Assembly: GCA_951799425.1 (NCBI GenBank)
Contig: OX637392.1
Span: 38,764,593-38,828,592 of the forward strand
Length of the DNA stretch: 64,000 nt
Direction: 5' to 3'
Source of the DNA: Ilex aquifolium
Lineage: Eukaryota; Streptophyta; Magnoliopsida; Aquifoliales; Aquifoliaceae
Below are positions 10,381 to 21,050 of the stretch, piece by piece. The position numbers and the translations under genes were made by a program. Position 1 is the first letter of the stretch. The number at the start of each line of letters is the position of its first letter. The notes beneath the pieces were generated by a model. The model did no database searches, was not told where the DNA came from, and saw nothing but the letters and a program-made list of their open reading frames with translations.

Positions 10381-12811
10381 ATTTTTCCGGGGGTCCTGTA
10401 TTAACCGTTGACAACCCGTCAACCCGAGGAAATACCCGTGGATGTCGCTTAACCCGGTACCGCGGCACCACATTCCCTTTACCGGGATAAAAAAAATACA
10501 AGTCCAATTTCTTTCGGTTGGTTGACCTATCCGAGATCCAATATACCACCATTGGTATCCCCTTATTATCCATTTGTAACATTAGAAGGGAGGAAAACAT
10601 AGCCCAAAGACTTGGCAAAAGAATAAAAAAATTCTGAATTTTGGAGAGTGTACCGGTACGCGTACCGGTACGCTACGCCTACTGGACCTAACCGTACCGG
10701 TACGCGTACCGGTACGCTACGCCTTCTGGACCTAACCGTACCGGTACGCGTACCGGTACGCCTGGCCCAAAATTGCCCTTTTTACCTATTTTTCATTTCC
10801 AAGCCATTCAAAACCCTTCCCAATTCATCAAATACATGTTTGACAAGGATTTCCATATAATACACAACTTATACAAGTTCCATTACAATTAATTCCATAA
10901 TTTACACATCAAAATGGAATTTATACAAAAGTTTTACAAAAACTCGAACTAAGGCCACAAGCCGGCCCCCTTCATGCTTGATGCTCTCCAAGTGAGCCAT
11001 CCGCCGGTGCAAACCCCACACCTGAAATGTTTCCCGTATAGGGTGAGCCAACGCCCAGTAAAGTAAACCCTACAAGGGCTACTCTCCCCCTAGATGCTCA
11101 TGCTCATGCGACATTCATTTGCAAACAATCATTTCTCACAAGGACATGCATCCTAAGTTGGAATGCAATACTACCATGCCATGAAATGAGATGTCACTCC
11201 CTCATGCATTTCAACCCGAGTCCTCACCGACTCCTACAACACGATGCAATGCCAAAGTGTTTCATTTCATCATTTATGTTTCATCAAATGACATTTTCAA
11301 AGCTAGGGTCTTTCTTGGGATCAGACTTTTTCATGGACTCATACCAATGGTCTTCCACACCCGTACACTTTATGGGCTCTTATACCAATGGAGTGCACCC
11401 CCCAAATCACCGGGTCTTTCACCCAAGAGGTCGTCATGCCGCTTCTTGCTCATCCCGACCCAATTTATCATGCAATCATGGGCTTAGCTAGGTCTTCGAC
11501 CCAACTTTTCCCAAGCCATTTCGTCAATCATCAAGTGTGGCGTTGACATCCACCATGCACACACCCATGTAATGAGATGCTTCCGTGCACATGCAATGCT
11601 ATGTCCCATTGCATACCACATGATGTTCAATATGTCAAGAACAACCCATGCACAATTTCAACACATCCATGGTAAATTTATATCCTAAGCATATAATTAC
11701 CATATTCATTTCAATGTTACTATATCAACATATGCATATATCAACAAGCACATTTAATTACAAATCATATCATATGCATATGATTCCACAAGTTAAACTT
11801 AAGCATGTTATTTCAATTCAATTAAAACAACTACTTCCATTCAAACAAGGCATTTAATCAAACACCTTCTAGGCACAATTTATAAATCTCATAATCATGC
11901 CTCAAATTTCCCCAAGTTACATAATAATTCACATGTAACTTCATACACCAAAGTTAAGCTAGAAATTAGATTTAAACCATCTCTATGCTCACTTTTCCAT
12001 TTCTATGACCATAAACCTATATATGAAGGTCTATCCTAGGCATAGCATATCAAAACTTTAGACTACTAACATCTAAGGAAAGATTACACCAAAGTAGGGA
12101 GAACCCTACCTCTTGTAGCGTAATCACCCGAAGGAAGCTTCAAGAACACTTTCCTAGCCCAAGACTAGATTTCCCCCAAATCTCCTCTTTTGGATCTTCG
12201 GTGAAATCCCCCGTTCTTGGTGTGGTTGCGTAGCCCTCGTCGAGAGGATCGACTTTGACTCTTGGTTCGACGGATTCCGAGCGACGGAAGTCCGGAAAAT
12301 CGCCGGAGAAAGCTTGAAGATCAAGGTTTTCTCTCTTTTCTCTCCCTCTTTCTCCCACACGTTGAAGACCAGCACAATGGCAGAATTTTTCTGCCTAAAA
12401 TGCAGATATTTGCCTCTATTTATAGTTCTAATACTCGACCCACGTCGCGCCACGTGTCATTCGCTTAATCAGGTCCGATTTCGTCCCGAAACGATTCGTT
12501 TGATCCCAGTTTAAGTTCAAATTAATTTTATTTGAACTTTAACTTAATTTTAAGGAAATTTTATAAAATTTATTTATGGGGACGTTCGTAAGGTAAATCG
12601 CCACGCAGTCGCCTCGAACGACGTGCAAAATCCGACTACTTCGGAATTCGACGAAATTTGACAAGGTGACTAAATTTCGCGATACGAATTCAACAGCGAA
12701 CTCCGTTTCCTCATCCGAGGTCTAGAACATGAGTATTTTAAATACGCATTATAGTGGCAAATTACTATTTTGCCCTTTTTTGGAAAAAGTTTAAATTTCC
12801 TGGGTTTTACA
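10381..12811 (-). mobile_element. Chromovirus (Tekay/Del-like) LTR plus 16 bp of leader, minus strand
   Basis: On the minus strand the LTR starts TGTAAAACCC at 12811 and ends TTAATACA at 10397. It is homologous to LTRs at 29613-31754, 26964-27676 and 62445 onward; shared blocks include ACCCTACCTCTTGTAGCG near 12100 and GGGTGAGCCAACGC near 11040. It is followed by about 16 bp of the untranslated leader (10381-10396, core CCGG) and stops before the primer-binding site seen next to the LTR at 29601. So it is neither an exact solo LTR nor a full element. Instead of a 5-bp target duplication it is flanked by 332-bp direct repeats. Confidence 0.75.
10645..10765. repeat. 44-bp tandem repeat carrying a perfect 18-bp palindrome
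   Basis: Nearly three copies of a 44-bp unit whose core is ACCGGTACGCGTACCGGT, its own reverse complement, followed by CTACGCCTACTGGACCTAAC. The unit is CpG-dense in an AT-rich LTR. A Val/Pro/Arg repeat ORF across it is a by-product of the repeat. Confidence 0.85.
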
Positions 12812-13142
12812 ACTTTGTTTTACTAACACAATTGACCTATTAACTTAATTAAATTATGCATTAATTAGGGTTAATTAGTAACGCTAATGAGCAACAATCC
12901 AGTTATATCCAAGTCGGCCATGCCAGTTAGTGGCATGTACTTCCCTACCCAAATCAGACTCGCGGGTATTGGCTGTGTCAAACCAAACTGTCTGAAAACA
13001 CGGTCGGGGAAATTTAAGCATATCAGATTACAATGAACTTATACTAAAATATGTACATCTAATATGATGGTCGAAGTATACCTGTAACAAAACAAGAAAG
13101 ACACCGATGTCCTTAGCCTCATGTCTAGTTACGACGCATATC
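12811..13142. repeat. 332-bp direct duplication, copy 2
   Basis: Second copy of 10049-10380, at a constant offset of 2762 bp. Its first 67 bp are an orphan piece of palindrome arm and the rest is PMD coding sequence that runs on into the N-terminal PMD segment. This shows that copy 2 holds the ancestral junction on its right side. Confidence 0.9.
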
Positions 13143-13846
13143 TCTCGGTACAACCAGGCCAATGCAGCTGTATCCCAATTGTACTAGACGACAATAGTAA
13201 GATTAGCGAGAAAGGGAAGGTGTATGAGCTTAACCTTGCTCGATGACTTGTCTATGAAAAAATACGCACCAATCAATAGCATGATATATGCTCTGGCATA
13301 ACATGTTATGAAATCCTCAGTAGCATTGATAGGGACTCCTCCATCCAAATGGGCTCGCAAAGCATTGAGTCTGAGGAAAGAGCCATCTTTAGCACCCATA
13401 GCAAGTGTAAAACCAAAATAATTCATGGCAAAATGCTGGCCAAGTTGTGCCCTCTGGACCTCTATCCTGGCCACACACTACCATACCATCGATCGGTAGC
13501 CTAATAAGTACAACAACATCCTGCAGTATGATAGTGGCCTCCCCCACAGGAAGGTGGAACATGTGCGTCTCAATACGCCACCTCTCAACTAGGGATATGA
13601 TGAGATTTCAATCAAGCCACTTTGATGCTACCTTGTGAGCACCGTAAAACCCCGCTATAAGAAAATGCCAGAGCACTCGCTCATTAGTGACATATAGCTG
13701 TTGAAGGGTGCGATCACTATGTCTATAATGCAAAGGTGGGGGGCCTGCGCCCTGCCATATATCCTCTGAATGATGCTTTTCCTGAATTACAACACTAAAT
13801 GGTCATTTGGATTGGGATGTAATAGATGTCTACCATCAGTATCCAT
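12878..13846 (-). pseudogene. PMD transposon protein, N-terminal part
   Basis: ATG at 13844-13846 opens a protein starting M(D/S)TDGRHLLHPNPND, the canonical beginning of PMD proteins. Degraded blocks follow: a histidine/arginine segment, RWRIETHMFHLPVGEATI, then QHFAMNYFGFTLAMGAKDG, YARAYIMLLIGAYFFIDKSS and YNWDTAALAWLYREI. The order and spacing fit the PMD fold. There are several stops and at least two frameshifts. The gene lies downstream of, and on the same strand as, the Mutator-like transposase at 21051-24053, from which it is separated by a copia insertion. Confidence 0.75.
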
Positions 13847-13897
13847 AGCCAAAACTAAAATCTAAAAAATAAACCAAAAGATTATCAATAACAAAAC

Positions 13898-14780
13898 TGT
13901 GGGGAAAATACAACACTTATAGGATATTTCACTCGATTATACACGAGGAATCGCACACTAGACCTAGAGGGGGGTGAATAGGTTTTTACATTTTTTGCTT
14001 AGCCAAACACCAATTTTAACCTAATTCGACCACAATTACCTCTTCTCACAATGATATGACAATTTAAGTGAGAACCCCTTTTAAATCACCACAACCCAAA
14101 ACACCGATGTAGATTAGTGTATTGATTTTATCAATTTGTTGTTAACACTCTATCTTACAAGATGATCCTGATCAAGGCAACCCAAACCCAATCAAGAAAC
14201 TATATGTGATATGTAGATTGAAACAATCAATTCATCAAATACATAGTGCGCATGTGTGCATCAAACCACAAGTGTATACGTAAGAGCGATAAATAACACA
14301 AAGCGATTTGTTGACGCATAAACCTTTCTTTGAAAAAACTGTGGGGAACCTTCTCGGTTCACCAAAGCCTAATCCACTAGACCCAAAGTTAATCTACAAG
14401 TACTCGGGACTTATACTTCAATCAATCCACGTGGATAGATGCTCCTTTCCTTCGTAGATCTCTTTCAGCGAAAGTCCTTCTTCGACGTTATGGCTAGCTT
14501 CACTTGAACTCCCTATTACATGGTTCATTTAGGTCTCGAGTAATCTTCAAGGATTTATATCCAAGACTCTCGGTTTTCACACTCCAATGGGTTTGGTCTT
14601 CACCCAAACAAGTTATTCTTCTCTAAGTTGTGAGGTTAGATAAGAATCACAAAATGGTAGCCTTTGGGGTTAGGGATCTAGGGTTGTGGTTGAAACTCTC
14701 TAGAAAAGTGTATTTTCTAGATCTTTAAGATTTTACAATGGACTCTAAGAAATTAGCCAATTACAAAATATGATCTAACA
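13898..14780 (-). repeat. 3' LTR of the copia element
   Basis: 883 bp, plus-strand ends TGTGGGG and ATCTAACA. Homologous to 18431-20839 (shared blocks include CCTAGAGGGGGGTGAATAGG and ATTAGTGTATTGATTTTATC). It lacks about 0.7 kb present in the other LTR between the TCTCTAGAAA and GATTTTACAATGG blocks, which looks like an internal deletion. Confidence 0.8.
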
Positions 14781-17261
14781 ATCTCCCCCTTTGGCAATTT
14801 CATACCAAAACCACACAAGTTTGAAATAAAGACTACAAACCCAAACCATTGAACAAAAGAATTGTAAATCTAATCTCAACACTTATGCATACATTCTAAA
14901 TCTCTATCTAGTGCATGGATCTAAATCTTTCAATAAAGCTTGAAGATCATAGTCTTGCACATCACCACTCAAACCAGAACCTCGTGAAACGCATCATATG
15001 TTATAGAAATAAATTGCATAATCACTAGTATGGAAAGCACTAAGAGAAGCATAAGGCATAAGTATGTATACATCATGTAAGTTCAAATATGTATCATGTT
15101 TGAACTAAATTGCCTCATATGCTTGAGAACCAATTGATTTATCAATGCAAAACATATCTAGTTCTCCCCCTTAGTTGGTTCACAAGTAAAATAACAAATG
15201 AAAAATAAACTAGAAAAAATATGTGACTTCATGCAAAGTTTGCAAACCCCTGAGTATTTGAACTACAAACTCTCTCCTTTCTATGTTCACATGCAACATA
15301 TTTAGCCTAGTCAAGATCAAATCTCCTTGATTACTCTCATATGTACCAAAAATATTCTCCCATTTTTTGTCACAAATGCCAACCCAATGACAACATGCAA
15401 AAAGCACAGTACATAATCAAGTCAACTAACATATTCTTATCTTATTTGTCACATATGTCAATCCAATGATGACCCATAAAAATCATGATATAGAATCATA
15501 GTATAACACGAAGGTAAAGAATGCAAAGCAACTAGCCAAATCATGCACATAGACTAAGTAAGGGACAATCAAGGCATACAACTATATGATCAAATAAGAT
15601 AATCAATTAAGCAAAAGATCAAGAGTATGTCACAACAAACAAAAATAAAGAGTACTTTAGTACATGCCATGAATGAATATAAAAACACTCTCAAGCTCAC
15701 ATATGACCTATACTACAAGTCTCTACAACAGCTCTCTAATGACTGCAAGTGATCCAAGTTCTTCAATCGGGGTGACTCGAACTCTTTCTTCTACAACCTA
15801 GAACTCATGCATGGGTGTATATACAACCTAAATGCAACTATATGCACATTCATTGACAAAAAATAGATGCAACTGTAATGTAATTCTCAAATTTAACTTT
15901 AAACTACACAAAGTCATTAATAATGAAAATCACATATGTTCAAAACATAACAGCTCCATCCAAATTTCATCATCTCAATACATTATTCTAAGGCATATTA
16001 AAGAATGTTGAACTCAATTTCATTCATCCTAGAGTAATCTCCCATCACTTAGGTTGATTTCACTCACACATGTTCAAACTTTGTTCATCTTGATCAATTC
16101 ATGTGTAACATGTATGAAATCAAATTCTGACGCCAATAGGATTCTGTCTAGGTCAAATAATTAATAAACCTCTATATGAAATCCTAATGCATCATGTAAG
16201 TGAATACATAGCCAGTTAGTGAGTTTCCTAATCATTTTTCTTTTAGAAAACTCCCGTTATCTTTTATCCCTTCTACTCATTATGGTCTCAATTTGCACGA
16301 TTGTGAATTTCGTACTTTACATGGTATGCTTCTAAACGTGTTTAGCTTTAACTCTTTGAAATTTACATGTGAGCAATGACATTAAGCATATAGTACTCTC
16401 AACAATTCAAGTGCAATTGACACTAGCCATTTATTTTTATGCCTCATCATTTAATTGGCTTCATTGGGCTATTTTCTCACATTTGACTCTTTGGCATCTT
16501 TTAAGGGATTGAATTTTTACTAACCTTTAACTATGTTTCCACCTATCACCAACACTTAGAGTCATGTAAGGTTATTAATCATTCAAACTAGCAAGACTCC
16601 TAAGTATGAAGGTGAATGGTTGGGTGTGCACTTGGTTTTATGAATTTTCTCAAGACTTGTACAATCCAAGCACGCAAGGGTGAAAAAAAAATTAGTTTAA
16701 GGATCAAGCACTAGGACTTATGACCACTAAGTTCTTCATCCCCCAATATGACTCATAGTAATGCACTTTTCAACTTTGACTTAAGGATGGAAAAGCTATG
16801 ACCCGAATCAAAGAGTGATTTACCATGATCAACGATGAAAGAAAATCTTTTTAAACTTTTTCATTTTCAATTTTTTTGGATTTTTCACAAATAACCTAAA
16901 AATAAAAAATATGCACAAAATGCAACAATAAAGGAAAAATAAAGCATTTACCAATAAATCCTAAAATTATGCTCAACTAAGCATCAAAAATCTTTTTGGA
17001 TTTTCATATACCAAAAGCAAAGTAAATAAATACAATAACAAAAAAAATATTTTTTTTTTATTCATGAACTTAGGATATAAGATGCAATGCATGACTATGT
17101 ACCTAGGTCCATACTCTCACCTCACTTACCTCTTAGTTGTCGTGACCTTGTTGGAAGTAATTGGGCCATCCAACTTGGTAAAGATGGTGAGCCTCTCAAA
17201 GTCCTTACATCTCACACTTGTTTTCCCTTAAAATCTTTTGGGTTAGCTTGAGAAATGGACT
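14781..17261 (-). other. PPT and non-coding 3' internal part of the copia element
   Basis: The polypurine tract reads AAAGGGGGAGAT on the minus strand, directly next to the 3' LTR. The remaining 2.4 kb is AT-rich and full of stops in all frames. A second purine run near 15166 (AACTAAGGGGGAGAA on the minus strand) resembles those found after pol in SIRE/Tork-type copia elements. I see no pol motif. Confidence 0.6.
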
Positions 17262-18420
17262 CTATCTCTTGAATTCACCTTTTGAAGTCTCTCTTTGGGG
17301 GGCGGGGGTGGAGGTGTGTGAGTCTACTAAAGCCATGAAATCTTCCTCATCTTCTTGAGAGGAAGTATCCTCACTCGTTATCGTCTTAGACTCATTTTCT
17401 CTCCTCTCTATGGGCATATCTTTATTTTTCCGATCAGGACATTCCCAAGCCATGTGTCCAAACCCTTGACACTTGTAGCATTGAGGTCTTTGCCCCTCTT
17501 TCCTTTCCCCTTTATTTTCTCCTCCTTCTTTGGAAAATTTAGGACTACTCGTCTTGAATTTCAACCCTAAGGACTCGACTTCTCTAGCCTTAATATACTT
17601 CTTAAAATTTCATGCAATGTAGGCTAGGTACTCTTTTCCCAAACAAGTTGACTCGGATTTATCTCCATTTTCTTTTATTGAGCTTAAAATCTTGCCCCTC
17701 AATTTCTTGGGCGGTTGGAGTCATCTCAAAAGTCAAAATAGACCCAACTTGGTCTTCTATAGACACCATCTTCAAATTGACCCCGGTTTCCAAGGCCGTC
17801 ACCTTAGTATGAAATCTCTCTGGTAGAGATCTCAATATTTTCCATTTAATCATGGAGTCATTATACGTGGTACCTAATGCGAAGGATGAATTTACAATAT
17901 CGCACAATCTAGCATAGAGATAACTTAATTTTTCATCCTCTCGCATCCTCAAAGTCTAGAATTGAGAGGTGTATCTTTGGATATGAGAGACATCTTCACT
18001 AAAGGTGTTAATTCGTGAGAAACTTGTAAGATGTCCCATGCATCTTTGGAAGTCTCACAATTGAAGATCCTTTGAAACTCGTCATGTGCCATGACATTGA
18101 ATATTGCATTCAAGCCTTTTGAGTTCAACCCCACAAACGTATACTCCGTTTTAGACCAAGTTTTTAGGGATTTTGGTTGAACAACGAATTCACCACCTTC
18201 AATTGGTGTGGTGGCCATTAGAGGGCTCCAATCCTCTGGCACATAAAACCAAACACACTCATCAATTGAATTTAGAAATGCCCTCATTTGAGATTTCCAA
18301 TATGCATAGTTTGTACCATCAAAGAGTGGCGGTAGTGCTATTGAACCTCCTTTTTTTGAGACTCCATTAATAACCAACCAGTAGTTATACACTAGGTGAA
18401 ATTCAAGGAAAACCTTACTC
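17262..18420 (-). pseudogene. Ty1/copia Gag
   Basis: Nucleocapsid/capsid protein of the copia element. Minus-strand translation begins near VSKKGGSIALPPLFDGTNYA, with the capsid-type YWKSQMRAFLNSIDECVW block and NSKGLNAIFNVMAHDEFQRI, then CETSKDAWDIL. A stop and frameshift near 17950 lead into RMREDEKLSYLYARLCDIV, SLPERFHTKVTALE and on to the C-terminal part. A CCHC zinc knuckle, CYKCQGFGHMAWEC, lies at about 17437-17480. The C-terminus is acidic and Ser/Thr-rich. The order matches plant copia Gag proteins. No clear ATG remains. Two frame breaks make it non-functional as it stands. Confidence 0.8.
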
Positions 18421-18430
18421 TGATACCAAT
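18419..18430 (-). promoter_or_regulatory. Primer-binding site for initiator tRNA-Met
   Basis: The minus strand reads TGGTATCAGAG immediately inside the 5' LTR, the standard copia primer-binding site. Confidence 0.85.
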
Positions 18431-20839
18431 TATGGGGAAAATACAACACTTCACGCGTAGGATCTTTTCACTCAATGTTATCAGAACCGGACAGGACATC
18501 AAATTGACAGAGGGACTAGGTCAATGGTTCACTGGTTCAACCGGAAGGTTAAATGGTTGGACTAGTCATATAATAAAAAAATAAAAATAATAATAATTTA
18601 ACTAAAAAAATAAAAAACAAAAGAGACATTTTTTGGGACCGAATAAATTGACAAAGTATAAAATTCACAATCACAATAAAAATTACAATCACATTACAAA
18701 TGAAATTCACAGTCACAATAAAATCTACAATTAAAATAAAAATCATAACCATATTACAAAAAAAATTCACAAACACAATAAAATTTACAATCCCAAACAA
18801 AGTCATATTGAATGGAGGACTTGAGTGGCATCTCAGACACTCATGTCTGTCATTCTGTGAAGAGAAAGAGAGAGAGAGGAGATAAGAGAAAAGGACAGAA
18901 GACTTGCTGAGTTTAGAAGGTACAAAGACTTACTAGTTGTGCTGAAGGCTATCATTTGGACTAGAGTTTGAGGGTTCGAGCTGAGTTGAGGAATTGGAGG
19001 CTTTGAGTTCGAGTTGAGTAGGTGAGTTGCTGTACATCGTCTGGACTGGAAAAGAAGAAGAGAAGACCGAAGCAAGGTTTTGTTGATTTAGGGCTAAATT
19101 TGCCCCCAATTTTTTTTTCTGAGGTATTTTTCGAACCATCCGGTTTTGCTTAAGGCCTGGTTCACTGGTTTTGGCAAAAAATCGGCTAGTTTTTGCAGTT
19201 TATTAACGGTCTAAGTGCCAAACGGTCTGTTAAGCAAACCAAACTGGCTTAAGGTCCGATTCACGGTCAGACCGATCTGACTAGCTGGTCGGGTTCGGTT
19301 CTGATAACACTATTTTCACTTGATTATACATGAGGAGTTGCATGCTAGACCTAGAGAGGGGTGAATAGGTTATTAAAAATTTTGCTTAGTCAAACACCAA
19401 TTTTAACCCAATTTGATCACAAATACCTCTTCTCACAATGATTTGGCAATCTAAGTGAGAACCCCTTTTAAATCACCATAACCCAAAACACCCATGTAGA
19501 TTAGTGTATTGATTTTATCAATTTGTTGATTAACACTCAATCTTACAAGATGATCTCAATCAAGGCAACCAAACCCAATCAAGCAACTATATGTGATATG
19601 TAGATTCAAACAATCAATTCATTAAACACATAGTGCACGTGTGTGAATCAAACCACAAGTGTATATGCAAAAGCAATAAATAACACAAGCGATTTGTTGA
19701 CGTGAAAACCCTTCTTAGGAAAAATTATGGGGAACCTTCTTGATTCACCAAAGCTTAATCCACTAGACCTAAAGTCAATCTACAAGTACTGAAGACTTAT
19801 ACCTCAACAAATCCACATGACTAGATGCTCCTTATCTTCGTAGATCTCTGTCAAAAGTCCCCCATTCGACTTTATGTCTAGCTTCACTTGAACTCCCCAC
19901 CGCACGGTTCGTTTAGGCATCGAGTAATCTTTAAGGCTTTACACCCAAGACTATCGGTTTGCACACTCCAATGAGTTTGGTCTTCACCCAAACAAGTTCT
20001 TCTCCAAGTTGTATGGTTGGATAAGAATCACAAGATGATAGCCTTTGGGGTTAGGGATATAGGGTTATGGTTAAAGCTCTCTAGAAAGGTTTTAGTCTTT
20101 CTAGCCCTTAGAGGCTGACCCTAGGTGTAGGAAAGACACTTCCTATTTACAGGCTTGGAATAAAGGCAATTTTGGTTAACAAGAAAACTTAGATTCATGA
20201 ATGACCACACGATCGGTGGGAAGGCGATTATAAGGCGGTGGCTTCAGGAATTAAAAACGAGTTTGAAACTGTTTTAGGAAGAGCAGAACTCTCGAGCGAC
20301 CTTTTAGAACGTTTGATCGGCCTCAAGGGTGGGCCTTGCTCCTCCTCTGTTTAGACTTTGGCTATTTTTTCTGTAAGTCTTTAAGAGACCACTCTAGCGA
20401 AGACTAGCGAGCATAGAACGGTTCCTACAGGTTTTTAAGCCTAAAACCATGTAAAAACTTGTCCTCTTGAGCATTAAATAGTTTTTGTCAAAGAGGGGTC
20501 CGATTGTGAATGAAACCATGTTTTCAAAACACAAAAATGGTCTAATTTTTTTTTATTTGAAAATCACCTAAGGGTTATAATTGAATCACTTCCAATTCCA
20601 TTTTCATCTTAATCATCCTAAGTTAAAATAACTAAGGGTTCATCTTAGGTGTCTAGGTCATACCTTTGTCCTAAGCATGAAAATGCATATGGAGGTTGAA
20701 TGTTGTAGCTTTGATGCTTGATCTCCTCCCTTCAATGATGCTTTTGGATCTTGAACTTGATAGCATCATGACCATGAAAATAGTTGAGATTTTACAATGG
20801 ACTCCATGAAATTAGTCAATTGCAAAACATGATCTAACA
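18431..20839 (-). repeat. 5' LTR of the copia element, interrupted
   Basis: Plus-strand ends TATGGGG (one change from TGTGGGG in the other LTR) and ATCTAACA. Without the 839-bp insertion and its 9-bp duplication it is about 1.56 kb, longer than the 883-bp partner because the partner carries a deletion. Confidence 0.75.
18474..19312. mobile_element. MITE-like TIR element inside the copia LTR, 9-bp target duplication
   Basis: Ends are inverted repeats: left AATGTTATCAGAACCGGAC, right end (reverse complement) TAGTGTTATCAGAACCGAAC. It is flanked by TTTTCACTC at 18465-18473 and TTTTCACTT at 19313-19321. The 9-bp duplication suggests a Mutator-like non-autonomous element. Sub-terminal parts are rich in GGTTCAACCGG and GGTCCGATTC motifs. 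The middle holds an AT-rich degenerate tandem array (18655-18800, units like AATTCACAATCACAATAAA). No transposase is present. Confidence 0.8.
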
Positions 20840-21050
20840 AAAAATACATATGGCTAGTGATCGAATGGTGAAGCCCATAATTTGTAATATTACAAAACAT
20901 TACAAAGAGGTTGATACATGATATCACACACTTAATATTACAACAATTAATATTACAAACGTTACCTCTAACCTCTTATAACATATCACACATATTAGAA
21001 GGTCCACTACAACTTAGTACAAGTTAAAGAAAATACAAAACTACATATGG
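20840..21050. other. Spacer with a short direct repeat, downstream of the transposase
   Basis: CATATGGCTAGTGA near 20847 recurs near 21044, about 195 bp apart, each followed by a related GATGGTGAAGC/GATGATGAAGC phrase. Probably a local duplication at the 3' end of the transposase gene. Confidence 0.5.

Larger units (their letters stand above)
13898..20839 (-). mobile_element. Gag-only Ty1/copia element with both LTRs
   Basis: A complete non-autonomous LTR element on the minus strand: 5' LTR 18431-20839 (itself split by a MITE-like insertion), PBS 18419-18429 complementary to initiator tRNA-Met, gag 18420-17262, a non-coding 3' part, PPT at 14781-14791 and 3' LTR 13898-14780. I find no protease, integrase or reverse transcriptase in the internal 3.65 kb. 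The flanks AAAAC (13893-13897) and AAAAA (20840-20844) agree at four of five bases, a possible decayed target duplication. It inserted between the Mutator-like transposase and the PMD gene. Confidence 0.75.

Noticed and set aside
10648-10860. Val/Pro/Arg-repeat ORF
   Set aside because: Produced by the 44-bp tandem repeat inside an LTR.
12140-12514. Overlapping ORFs on both strands near the LTR end
   Set aside because: They lie in a chromovirus LTR in the GC-richer R/U5 region; the same positions in sister LTRs give similar accidental frames.
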